Source: CAYHPY01 sp964358485 (GTDB taxonomy: Bacteria > Elusimicrobiota > Elusimicrobia > UBA1565 > UBA9628). From it: 22,755 nucleotides of DNA. A program made the position numbers and the translations under genes. Below are positions 15,236-21,945 of this stretch, piece by piece. The notes under the pieces were generated by a model. The model saw only the letters and a program-made list of their open reading frames with translations. It had not been told where the DNA came from and ran no database searches. Position 1 is the stretch's first letter, and each line of letters opens with the position of its first letter. The stretch is taken from NCBI GenBank assembly GCA_964358485.1, contig CAYHPY010000058.1:1-22755 (forward strand), in the 5' to 3' direction.

Positions 15236-15910
15236 ATGCCGGCCGCCCCTCTCGTCGTGGAACTCCGTCTGGACGTCCTGAAGGTGTTCGTCGAGGCGGC
15301 CTTCACCACCTCTTTTGACCGCTGGCTGGCCAAGCCGGGCACCTTGGAGGGAGATCCCTATGATGCTCCGGAATTTTCCTTCGATTTCCGGGGCGGGAAC
15401 GGCCGATGCGAGGGGCGCTGGATCGAGGTTTCCTGGATCCCTTCGAAGTTCGTTCTGACCTGGACGACGCGGGCCACCCGGGGCATCAAGACCCGGCTCA
15501 TCATCGTGACGGAGAGCGAGGGGGATTCCTGCACGGTGCGGTTGACCCATGAAGGACTTCCCGACGAGCAGTCGCGCCGGGAGCACGAGGCGTTTTGGAC
15601 CGCGTCCCTGAAATCCCTGCCGGCGGCCCAGCCCGGCTTCATGCGGGGGGAACCGCCGGCGGCGCCCAAGACGCCGCCCAAGGTGGAGCCGGGCTTCTGG
15701 TTTTGGGGGAGCGTCCCGGTGCGCATCCTTGAGACCCCGGACGGGGGATTGGACGCGGAGCGGTTGGACCGGAAGACGGGGAAATGGGTGCGGGACGTCC
15801 GGATGATTTCGGAGGTTTACTTCAATCCCGGCGGGAGCACGCCGGCCGAGAAGGTGGGTGAGAAGAAGTTCTACTCCCGCGTCGCGGGGATGCTCAAGAA
15901 GAACTGCTAA
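15236..15910 (+). CDS. SRPBCC (START/AHSA1-like) domain protein
   Basis: A 224-residue protein from ATG 15236. An ATG three codons earlier (15227) overlaps the -10 box and is less likely. The N-terminal 150 residues read as an AHSA1-type helix-grip domain: LRLDVLKVFVEAAFTTSFDRWL, FRGGNGRCEGRWIEVSWIPSKFVLTW, then SCTVRLTHEGLP, ending with a long helix (REHEAFWTASLKSL). Such domains bind hydrophobic ligands or assist Hsp90. The C-terminal 75 residues are unlike the family and unassigned. Its stop codon TAA forms part of the promoter of the next gene. Confidence 0.75.
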   Translation: MPAAPLVVELRLDVLKVFVEAAFTTSFDRWLAKPGTLEGDPYDAPEFSFDFRGGNGRCEGRWIEVSWIPSKFVLTWTTRATRGIKTRLIIVTESEGDSCTVRLTHEGLPDEQSRREHEAFWTASLKSLPAAQPGFMRGEPPAAPKTPPKVEPGFWFWGSVPVRILETPDGGLDAERLDRKTGKWVRDVRMISEVYFNPGGSTPAEKVGEKKFYSRVAGMLKKNC

Positions 15911-15915
15911 AATCC
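15901..15915 (+). promoter_or_regulatory. Extended -10 promoter of the aldo/keto reductase gene
   Basis: GAACTGCTAAAATCC contains TGCTAAAAT, a TG-extended -10 (TAAAAT 15908-15913). It ends 7 nt before the GTG at 15921. It is embedded in the last codons and stop of the SRPBCC gene. Near-identical text recurs at 19301 and 21909. Confidence 0.65.
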
Positions 15916-15920
15916 GTTCC

Positions 15921-16883
15921 GTGGACCTCCGCCCCCTAGGCCGCACCACCCTCAAGGTCACCCCCCTAGCCCTCGGCACCATGAACTTCGGCGCCGACTG
16001 GCACGGAGTCGGCGCCGCCGATGAGAAAACCGCCGCCGCCCTCCTGGACCTCGCCCTGGACGCCGGAATCAACATCATCGACACCGCCGACATCTACGGC
16101 TGCGGCGCCTCCGAGACCATGCTGGGCAAGCTCCTCAAGGGCCGCCGCCAAAAGGTTCTAATCGCCTCCAAGGTTCTCGGCCAGATGAAACCGAGCGATC
16201 CCTCCACCGGCGGTCTCTCCAGAAAACACATCCTCAAAGCCGCCGAGGACAGCCTCAAGCGCCTGAAAACCGATCGGTTGGACCTGTACATGCCCCACGG
16301 TTGCGATCCCCAAGTCCCGCTGGAAGAAAGCCTGGAAGCTTTCGCCAAACTGCTCAAGGACGGAAAAATCCGCGTCCTGGGCGTCTCCAACTTCGGCGGC
16401 TCCCATTTGGCCGAGGCGCGGAGCGCCGCGGCCGAAAATAATTTTCCTCGGGTCGAATTCGATCAGGTTCAGTACAGTCTTGCCTCTCGTTTCATCGAGG
16501 ACGACCTTATCCCCGAATGCCGCAAACAATCCGTTTCCATCATGGCCTGGAGCCCTCTGGGCGGCGGCCTGCTCACCGGTAAGTACGCATCGGCGGGTCC
16601 CCGTCCCGAAGGGCGGCGTAAAGTCCCCGGCCAAGCTTTTCCCAGCCTGCCGGAAGCCCGGCTGACCGGCGTGCTGGAGGTCCTCAAGCAAGTGGCCAAG
16701 CTCGAGGGCCTGACTCCCGCCCAGGCCGCCCTGGGTTGGGTCATGGGCCGCCCCCAGGTGGCCTGCGCCGTGGTCGGCGCCCGGACGCCGGAGCAGCTTA
16801 AGGAAAACCTGGGCGCCCGCCCGTTGTCCGCCCGGTCGATGTCCTTCCTGGAACGGGCCTCCAGTCTCTGTTTAAAGGCCTAG
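15921..16883 (+). CDS. Aldo/keto reductase
   Basis: A 320-residue NADPH-dependent oxidoreductase with a TIM-barrel fold. It begins at GTG 15921 with the standard opening DLRPLGRTTLKVTPLALGTM. The catalytic tetrad is visible: D54 and Y59 in NIIDTADIYG, K84 in IASK, H126 in DLYMPHG. The late cofactor segment PQVACAVVGARTPEQL is typical of the family. The substrate is unknown. The frame is open upstream to 15858, but the promoter and homology start both fix GTG 15921, giving a leaderless message. A perfect 11-bp inverted repeat lies at 15989-16017. Confidence 0.93.
   Translation: MDLRPLGRTTLKVTPLALGTMNFGADWHGVGAADEKTAAALLDLALDAGINIIDTADIYGCGASETMLGKLLKGRRQKVLIASKVLGQMKPSDPSTGGLSRKHILKAAEDSLKRLKTDRLDLYMPHGCDPQVPLEESLEAFAKLLKDGKIRVLGVSNFGGSHLAEARSAAAENNFPRVEFDQVQYSLASRFIEDDLIPECRKQSVSIMAWSPLGGGLLTGKYASAGPRPEGRRKVPGQAFPSLPEARLTGVLEVLKQVAKLEGLTPAQAALGWVMGRPQVACAVVGARTPEQLKENLGARPLSARSMSFLERASSLCLKA
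15989..16017. repeat. Perfect 11-bp inverted repeat with 7-nt loop
   Basis: Arms 15989-15999 and 16007-16017 pair perfectly around GGCACGG, near the start of the aldo/keto reductase gene. It could fold in the early mRNA. GC-rich coding sequence makes such repeats easier by chance. Confidence 0.6.
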
Positions 16884-16931
16884 ACAGAGAAAAATCGCCA
16901 GTCTTCCATTGATAATTTTTCGTTTCGGGGC

Positions 16932-16937
16932 TATCCT
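16932..16937 (+). promoter_or_regulatory. Possible -10 of the TPR toxin-like gene
   Basis: TATCCT ends 8 nt before ATG 16946. It is the weakest of the short-spaced -10 boxes, and AAGAAG before the ATG could be a poor ribosome-binding site instead. Confidence 0.35.
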
Positions 16938-16945
16938 TCAAGAAG

Positions 16946-18688
16946 ATGAGCTCGATGCGTCTTCCTCTGGCGTTTCTTCTCCTCCTCCCGGTTTGCGCCC
17001 AGTTACGGGCTGCTGATCCGCTCCCGCAAGGAGAGAAACCCCCCAAAGAAGCGCTTCTGCGGGACGTTTTCCAGGCGCAGTTCGGCAAGGAACAGCTCGC
17101 GCAGTTCGAGCCTCATCCGACTCCTGGACAGCTTGTCCAACGGATGTCCCCCGAGCAGCGCCAGGGTGCGCGCGCCAGACTCGGCGAGCTTGAGCTGGCC
17201 GCGAAGACTCCGGAGGACCTAAAAGAGATCGCCAGGGGTTATCTGATTCTGGACGAACACGCGCCAAACGCCGGCGATGGCGCCATCCGGGTGGCGGTGA
17301 AATTGCGGGAGCTTGAGCCCGAGAAGTCCGACGGATTTACGTTGGCGGCAAGCGGGTTCCAACAAATGGGCGACTACCCCGCCGCCGCGCAATGGGCCCG
17401 GGAAGCCTTGAAGCGCAATCCCGACGATGAGACCGCCAAAGCCGTCTTCATGCTTTCAGCCGGAAGGACCCGGCGGGGTGGCCCTGACGCGCGTGGAGTC
17501 CCCCCGGAACGAGGGCCCAAGGCCGACGGTTTCGACCAGGGCGTCCCCGATTCCGGCGCCTCCCCCGAGGCCCTGGACCTGATGCGGGAGGCGGTCGTCG
17601 CCCGACGCGCGGGAGACATGGACAAGACCTTCCAACTCGCAGCGGCCGCGATGCGGGCGGACCCGGCCTCAAAGGGGGTTCAGGAGTTCTATCGGAGCGT
17701 CGAGGAGGATCGGAGCAAGCACGGGGAGACGCCGGAGTACCTGCGCCGATCCAGGGAAGCGCTGGACGCGGGGCGAGGGGACGAGGCCGTGATGTGGGCC
17801 CAGAAGGCGGCGGAAAGGTCGCGGCATCCGACGGTTTACAAGATTCTTGAGGCGACCAAACGGCATGCGGCGAACCTTCCGCAATCCGCGCCGAGCAATG
17901 GTTCGGGAACGAGCAAGGCCCCCGCGAACGGGGGATTTCCGCTTTGGCCCGTAGGAACAGGCCTCGGCCTCTTGGGAATTGGGTACGGCATCTATAGGGG
18001 CGGCAGGCATTCATCCGAGGAGATGGAGGACTCGGTTCAGAAATCCGGGTTCTTTAGCGATCCCCTGGGAACCGTTTCCGACATCGCCTCCCGCGCGAAG
18101 ATATTCGTCGAGGATCATCCGTACGCGAGCCTCGGAGTCGGATTGGGCGCCCTGGTCCTGGCCGCCGGGCTCGCCGGTCCTTCCTTGCTGGCAGGGGGCG
18201 GCGGGTCGTTCATGAGCGGCGGTGGCGCCGCCACCCTGGCACCCGCCGCCGCGACCTCGGTGGCCGTGCCTGCCGGGGGCGTGGGGCTCGCTCAGGCCGG
18301 ACCGGCCGTGGCGGCCGGCTCCTTGCTCCTCATGGCGGGTGACTCCAAGGACGCCACGAAGACGGATAAGGGGCAAACAAAACAGCCCTCGGTTGACGAT
18401 AGAAAGGATAGGATAGACGTCGAGGAGATTTTTGAGGACCCAAACCTCCTTTCGGGGAAAAGCCCGCAGGAGGCAGACGCAATTATCGAGAGGTCCTCCA
18501 ATTGGAAGGTTGAGGCGCTTGGACGAGGAGACCATAAGGGGCAGGGGTGGGCGCTTCGGGAATACGACGCCGCCGGCAGAAAGACGGGGAGATTGATCCG
18601 CTGGCATCCCGGGGGCGGCCATCACGGGCCTAATCCGTACTGGAAGGTCTCCAGCCCGAAGGGTGGCGTCTCGCCTGGGATTCGATAA
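16946..18688 (+). CDS. Exported TPR-like protein with a toxin-like C-terminal domain
   Basis: A 580-residue protein. Residues 4-23 form a signal peptide (MRLPLAFLLLLPVCAQLRAA). Residues about 90-310 are helical TPR-like repeats, for example MGDYPAAAQWAREALKRNP. Hydrophobic segments at 333-350 and 394-465 (Gly/Ala-rich) may insert in a membrane. The last 80 residues start at a SGKSPQEADAI junction and hold GQGWALREYDAAGRKTGRLI and RWHPGGGHHGPNPYWKVSS. Small compact tails of this style, rich in His, Pro and Trp after a variable linker, resemble the tips of polymorphic (RHS/CDI-type) toxins. I cannot name the toxin family. The next gene overlaps by one base (TAATG) and sits in the immunity position. 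A weak -10 TATCCT lies 8 nt before the ATG. Confidence 0.8.
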   Translation: MSSMRLPLAFLLLLPVCAQLRAADPLPQGEKPPKEALLRDVFQAQFGKEQLAQFEPHPTPGQLVQRMSPEQRQGARARLGELELAAKTPEDLKEIARGYLILDEHAPNAGDGAIRVAVKLRELEPEKSDGFTLAASGFQQMGDYPAAAQWAREALKRNPDDETAKAVFMLSAGRTRRGGPDARGVPPERGPKADGFDQGVPDSGASPEALDLMREAVVARRAGDMDKTFQLAAAAMRADPASKGVQEFYRSVEEDRSKHGETPEYLRRSREALDAGRGDEAVMWAQKAAERSRHPTVYKILEATKRHAANLPQSAPSNGSGTSKAPANGGFPLWPVGTGLGLLGIGYGIYRGGRHSSEEMEDSVQKSGFFSDPLGTVSDIASRAKIFVEDHPYASLGVGLGALVLAAGLAGPSLLAGGGGSFMSGGGAATLAPAAATSVAVPAGGVGLAQAGPAVAAGSLLLMAGDSKDATKTDKGQTKQPSVDDRKDRIDVEEIFEDPNLLSGKSPQEADAIIERSSNWKVEALGRGDHKGQGWALREYDAAGRKTGRLIRWHPGGGHHGPNPYWKVSSPKGGVSPGIR

Positions 18689-19071
18689 TGACTCGGAAAG
18701 AAGATCTGGCTTGGACGATCGCAAACACCATCGTCAGCTTGAAGAAGCTGGCGGCCTCTCACGAGGAGCAATTTGAGCTCCTGGACAAGGAGGATATGGG
18801 GAATTGCGCCGATGAGTTGGCGCTGGAGTTTGACGACAGTTTTCCAGTCCTCAAGGCGCAGTGGGAAGATGCCGGTCTCACGAAACACCAGATCGAGGCG
18901 CTTTCGGCGGTTGACGTTCTATTGGGTCGCATGAGCGGTTCGAAGAACGCGCATCTGTGGACGAGGAAGGCGCTAGAGAACTCTGAGGAGTGGAAGCAGG
19001 TAAGGCTTCTAGCCGCGAAGGCCTTGAATCTTCTCCCTTCGGAGAAGAATCCGGCGAGGCCCGCGGACTAG
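18688..19071 (+). CDS. Small acidic helical protein, candidate immunity protein
   Basis: A 127-residue protein whose ATG overlaps the preceding stop by one base (TAATG), so the pair is translationally coupled. It has no signal peptide or membrane segment, is acidic in its first half (EEQFELLDKEDMGNCADELALEFDD) and is predicted mostly helical. I recognise no family. Size, acidity, cytosolic location and placement directly after a toxin-like C-terminus are those of immunity proteins in polymorphic toxin loci. That role is inference from context. Confidence 0.75.
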   Translation: MTRKEDLAWTIANTIVSLKKLAASHEEQFELLDKEDMGNCADELALEFDDSFPVLKAQWEDAGLTKHQIEALSAVDVLLGRMSGSKNAHLWTRKALENSEEWKQVRLLAAKALNLLPSEKNPARPAD

Positions 19072-19107
19072 GGGCAATAGCGGCATATCGACCCCGGGAA
19101 GAACTCC

Positions 19108-19116
19108 TGTTATACT
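19108..19116 (+). promoter_or_regulatory. Extended -10 promoter of the 51-aa ORF
   Basis: TGTTATACT (TG-extended TATACT) ends 5 nt before ATG 19122, the same architecture as other genes here. It supports the small ORF as a real leaderless gene. Confidence 0.6.
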
Positions 19117-19121
19117 GAAAT

Positions 19122-19277
19122 ATGAATATTCCGCAACCGGGGGAACCAAGCTCAAACTCTAAAGGCAGCGAGCGCGAGTATTGGGCGGCCATGGACAAGT
19201 TGGTCGCCCGCCAGACGCGGTTGGGCCGCTTTACCGAATACCCCGACCCGCAAAGCGCCAAGAAGCATCTTATCTGA
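19122..19277 (+). CDS. 51-residue small protein, unknown function
   Basis: ATG 19122 to TGA 19277. It encodes a hydrophilic peptide with a disordered start (MNIPQPGEPSSNSKGSE) and a basic helix (REYWAAMDKLVARQTRLGR), ending in QSAKKHLI. No signal or membrane segment is seen. A strong extended -10 lies 5 nt upstream, and codon use is GC-rich like its neighbours. It is too short for family assignment and follows the immunity-like gene by 50 nt, so it may be transcribed with or apart from it. Confidence 0.6.
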   Translation: MNIPQPGEPSSNSKGSEREYWAAMDKLVARQTRLGRFTEYPDPQSAKKHLI

Positions 19278-19300
19278 GCCGTCCGGCCGGTCCTCCCCCC

Positions 19301-19314
19301 GAACTGCTAAAATC
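19301..19314 (+). promoter_or_regulatory. Extended -10 promoter copy before the truncated MFS start
   Basis: GAACTGCTAAAATC is identical to 21909-21922, the promoter of the intact MFS gene. TAAAAT is at 19308-19313. It would now drive only a 16-codon peptide. Confidence 0.6.
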
Positions 19315-19342
19315 CCTCTGGCGCCCCTCCGGGACGCGATCC

Positions 19343-19393
19343 ATGTTCAAAAGCCTAGCCTACCGCAACTTCCGCCTTTTTAGCCCCGCCTGA
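19343..19393 (+). pseudogene. Truncated 5' copy of the MFS transporter gene
   Basis: ATG 19343 encodes MFKSLAYRNFRLF, then SPA and a TGA. The stretch 19341-19377 is identical base for base to 21944-21980, the start of the intact MFS gene, including all wobble positions. Sequence diverges at the same point where the remnant loses the MFS frame. It is a duplicated or left-over gene start, not a functional transporter. Confidence 0.75.
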
Positions 19394-19400
19394 AGAACGC

Positions 19401-19418
19401 GGTCAGGGCCATCTGACC
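19401..19418. repeat. Short inverted repeat at the end of the HETSH gene
   Basis: GGTCAG and CTGACC are separated by GGCCAT. The repeat overlaps the stop codon of the minus-strand gene at 19403. It could be part of a REP-like element or a weak terminator. Confidence 0.35.
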
Positions 19419-20929
19419 CCTATTCCCCTAAGTTGTCGCCACGCCTCCCCGTCCAGGTCTTTGACCCCGCCGCCTCCGCGTTCCTCCCGCTCCCTCCGCG
19501 AATCAGGTGAACTCTCTCCATAGGAGGGCTTGTCTGCGCTTTTGACGATTCCCCTCGAATCCCCGCGGAGGGACCCGATAACTCCCCGGATAAACTCCCC
19601 GATTCGCCCTCCGCGCTTATCGTACTGAATCCGTTCCAGGAGCCAGTCCAAGTCCACCGGGCCGGGGAGATCGCGCAGCATGGTGACAAATTGCTTTTGG
19701 CAGGTCCCGACGTCGCCAGGAAAGAAGTTGCCTTTCTTCAACCCTGCTTCAAGCTCCGCCCGATCCAGGACGACAAAATGGCCGCTGAGGTGTTCCTGGA
19801 AGAGCCGGTCCCGGGCGGATATCCTTGCGTTATCGCCCCACTCGGGGTCTCCATATCGGACGCCCCGGATGTAATAGCAGGCGTATAGGGTCCAAATCTT
19901 GAGGGCGCTCCAGCGGGCATTGCGCTCCATCTCCTCGATTTCGCGGCGGCGGGCTTCCTCTTCGGCCTTCCGTTGCGCTTTGATTTTTTCCACATCTTGA
20001 CGAAGAGTATCTTCGTATTCTTTGAGGTTTTTCTGCCGCCGCTCCTCTTTCTCGTAGTCGTACTTATGCGAAGCCTCGAGGTCGCTGGTAACGTATGGGC
20101 TCTCAAATAAATGGGGGTCCTTTCCGGTGGGATTTGCGATGGTATCCTTGTACTGGGCGATGTCGGATTGGAGGGTTTTGAAATACCAGTAGAATCGACT
20201 TTTAGGATCGTCGGTAATCTCGAATGTCGCGAGTTGGAGGAGTTCCGCTTCCGCGGCAACCAATTCGTGTTCGATCTTTGTTTTTGGGGGCGAGAGCGAG
20301 GTCAAAGCGTTGAAATGGGAAGTTTCATGGTAAAGAATGGCGGCCAAAAGTTCGACTCCAGCGAAATTTACGTCCCGAAAGAGTGAATAGCGCGCGGCGA
20401 TTTCGCCATCCTCCTTCGTGACCGCCCCTGCATATATCCCGGCATTCTTGTCAATCGGTTTAATTCCCAGGTAATGATTGCCATCGGGGGCCGGTACTTT
20501 TCGAAAGTGCACTTCGTCGTCGTAGTATTTCGCCCTCCAGGGCGCGGGCTGTCCCTTTATCGGTCCGGCTTGTATTTTGGTGTCGGGAGAATCTTTCGGC
20601 CTAAAATTGTAGTACTTGGCGGTTAGCGCCAGGGATTCGTTGAATTTGTTTTCCGCCAATCGCCGTTGATCTTTGGCCAGGTCCAATAGGAATAGCTCAA
20701 TTTCTTTGTTTCCGGCCGACTTCTCGTTAGCGGAAGATTTTTCCGCTTTTATTGCAGTATCCGCGGCTGCGAGTCCTTCCTCAATCAGCTTGGCTATTTC
20801 TTGTTTTTCAGATTCCAAGGCGGTGCAAGGAGCGGCCGACCGGGCGCGTTCTTGGAGGTCAAGGGGGCACTGCGTGTCGAATTTTCCCCATGCCGGTCCG
20901 GATAGGAAAAGGAGAAAAAGGGCCTTCAT
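19403..20929 (-). CDS. Exported protein with HETSH zinc-protease motif
   Basis: A 508-residue protein. Residues 1-15 (MKALFLLFLSGPAWG) form a signal peptide. LLAAILYHETSHFNAL (194-209) contains an HExxH motif (H201, E202, H205) inside a hydrophobic helix. A downstream helix HELVAAEAELLQL (221-233) supplies candidate third ligands at E227 or E229, a gluzincin-like layout. A charged coiled coil follows (about 290-340), then a domain with YACYYIRGVRYGD, and a low-complexity tail after about 465. I infer a periplasmic or secreted metallopeptidase; the family is not recognised. ATG 20929 interlocks with the TGA of the upstream exported gene (ATGA), so the pair is co-translated. Confidence 0.75.
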   Translation of the reverse strand: MKALFLLFLSGPAWGKFDTQCPLDLQERARSAAPCTALESEKQEIAKLIEEGLAAADTAIKAEKSSANEKSAGNKEIELFLLDLAKDQRRLAENKFNESLALTAKYYNFRPKDSPDTKIQAGPIKGQPAPWRAKYYDDEVHFRKVPAPDGNHYLGIKPIDKNAGIYAGAVTKEDGEIAARYSLFRDVNFAGVELLAAILYHETSHFNALTSLSPPKTKIEHELVAAEAELLQLATFEITDDPKSRFYWYFKTLQSDIAQYKDTIANPTGKDPHLFESPYVTSDLEASHKYDYEKEERRQKNLKEYEDTLRQDVEKIKAQRKAEEEARRREIEEMERNARWSALKIWTLYACYYIRGVRYGDPEWGDNARISARDRLFQEHLSGHFVVLDRAELEAGLKKGNFFPGDVGTCQKQFVTMLRDLPGPVDLDWLLERIQYDKRGGRIGEFIRGVIGSLRGDSRGIVKSADKPSYGESSPDSRREREERGGGGVKDLDGEAWRQLRGIGVRWP

Positions 20930-21852
20930 TGGGTAATTTCAAAAGTGACGATATTCGATTGAAACAATCCTAGAGACGATTCTGCGATGGATTGATGGGC
21001 CCGGAGAACCCTCTCCCTGCTGCCAAGGATTTTGATTTCCTCTTCAATTCGCCCTTCGCTTGGCCGTGCAGGAGGCAAATCATCGTAGATCAGTTTGACC
21101 TTGTAGGTCCCCGCTTGCTCGAAGACCGGAATCAGGAGTTTTTCTTGCCCGTTCCGTTTGAATCCATGAGAAGCAAATAAATCATTAAATCGCGCCCCCG
21201 TCCGGGGGTCCCGTGTGTAGACGGTCTCTCCAGGTTGGAGATTGACCGAGAACTCCGCGCCCAACTTGCCTTCGAGGTTCAGCAGGCGGATGGCCTCATC
21301 CTTTTCCTGGGGGCTCATTTTCTCCCACCCGGGGGGAGGGTGGAACCCATCATTGGAATCGGGCAGAAAGTGGTGGCGAGTCAAATTTATCAACTCCAAT
21401 TCCTCTCCGTCCTTTTGAACCAGGAGGAACTTGAATGGCGGCCCAAAGTGATGTCCCCGGAGGATAAAGGACCCGTGGTCCGAGAAGACGATATTCTCCC
21501 GTCCGACGTTTTGAATCTCCGCCCGGTACCTGAATCTTTTTCCCTTACGGATCATCGTTCGTTCGGGGATCAAGGTGATCTTTAGTTTTCGACTGGCATC
21601 CTCGGGCTTGAAATCCGGCGGCGCCGGTCGAACATGAAGCTTCCGGTCCCGCACTCGGTATTTCTCGGCCAGGCGGTCCCGCTCTTCCATGAGAGCGAAG
21701 TCTTTGCGTCCTTCGGGGGAGAGGGTCTTCAGGAATTCTTCCGTGGATCGCTTTTGGGCCGGGGGTGCAGGTTCCGCGGCCGAAGGCCCCGCGGAGAGCC
21801 AGCTGCAGCCGAAAATAGACGCCGCCGTCAGGAAAATTGAAAGATTCGCCAT
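20926..21852 (-). CDS. Exported beta-sandwich-like protein, possible partner of the HETSH protein
   Basis: A 308-residue protein from ATG 21852; the longer frame to 21942 crosses the promoter and is rejected. The N-terminus MANLSIFLTAASIFGCSWLS is a signal sequence, with Cys16 as a possible but non-ideal lipobox. Residues 88-145 (KLKITLIPERTMIRKG, then RYRAEIQNVGREN) and 198-276 (VNLQPGETV, then IPVFEQAGTYKVKLIYDD) look like an Ig-like beta-sandwich of the kind found in BsuPI-type inhibitors and adhesion modules. I do not recognise the family. It is first in a two-gene operon. An extended -10 TGGTATACT ends 6 nt before the ATG, so the message is predicted leaderless. Confidence 0.75.
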   Translation of the reverse strand: MANLSIFLTAASIFGCSWLSAGPSAAEPAPPAQKRSTEEFLKTLSPEGRKDFALMEERDRLAEKYRVRDRKLHVRPAPPDFKPEDASRKLKITLIPERTMIRKGKRFRYRAEIQNVGRENIVFSDHGSFILRGHHFGPPFKFLLVQKDGEELELINLTRHHFLPDSNDGFHPPPGWEKMSPQEKDEAIRLLNLEGKLGAEFSVNLQPGETVYTRDPRTGARFNDLFASHGFKRNGQEKLLIPVFEQAGTYKVKLIYDDLPPARPSEGRIEEEIKILGSRERVLRAHQSIAESSLGLFQSNIVTFEITQ

Positions 21853-21858
21853 GCGCGA

Positions 21859-21867
21859 AGTATACCA
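21859..21867 (-). promoter_or_regulatory. Extended -10 promoter of the exported two-gene operon
   Basis: TGGTATACT on the minus strand ends 6 nt before ATG 21852. It would transcribe the beta-sandwich and HETSH genes. Confidence 0.65.
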
Positions 21868-21908
21868 GGGTGTTGTTAAGGATTCAAGAAGTCTTTGGGG
21901 TTCCTTTT

Positions 21909-21922
21909 GAACTGCTAAAATC
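21909..21922 (+). promoter_or_regulatory. Extended -10 promoter of the MFS gene
   Basis: GAACTGCTAAAATC with TAAAAT at 21916-21921. The ATG is 24 nt further on, so this gene has a real leader of about 18 nt, unlike most others here. Confidence 0.6.
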
Positions 21923-21945
21923 TCCTTGGAGCAAGCATCCACCCC

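Noticed and set aside
15858..15920. Upstream ATG for the aldo/keto reductase
   Set aside because: It overlaps the SRPBCC gene and adds residues not found in the family. GTG 15921 matches both homology and promoter spacing.
15128..16093. Minus-strand 321-codon open frame across the SRPBCC and AKR region
   Set aside because: It conflicts with two recognised plus-strand genes and the uvrB start, and its residues are low-complexity Arg/Gly/Pro.
21853..21942. Upstream start (ATG 21942) for the exported beta-sandwich protein
   Set aside because: It would place the extended -10 inside the gene and bury the signal sequence 30 residues deep.
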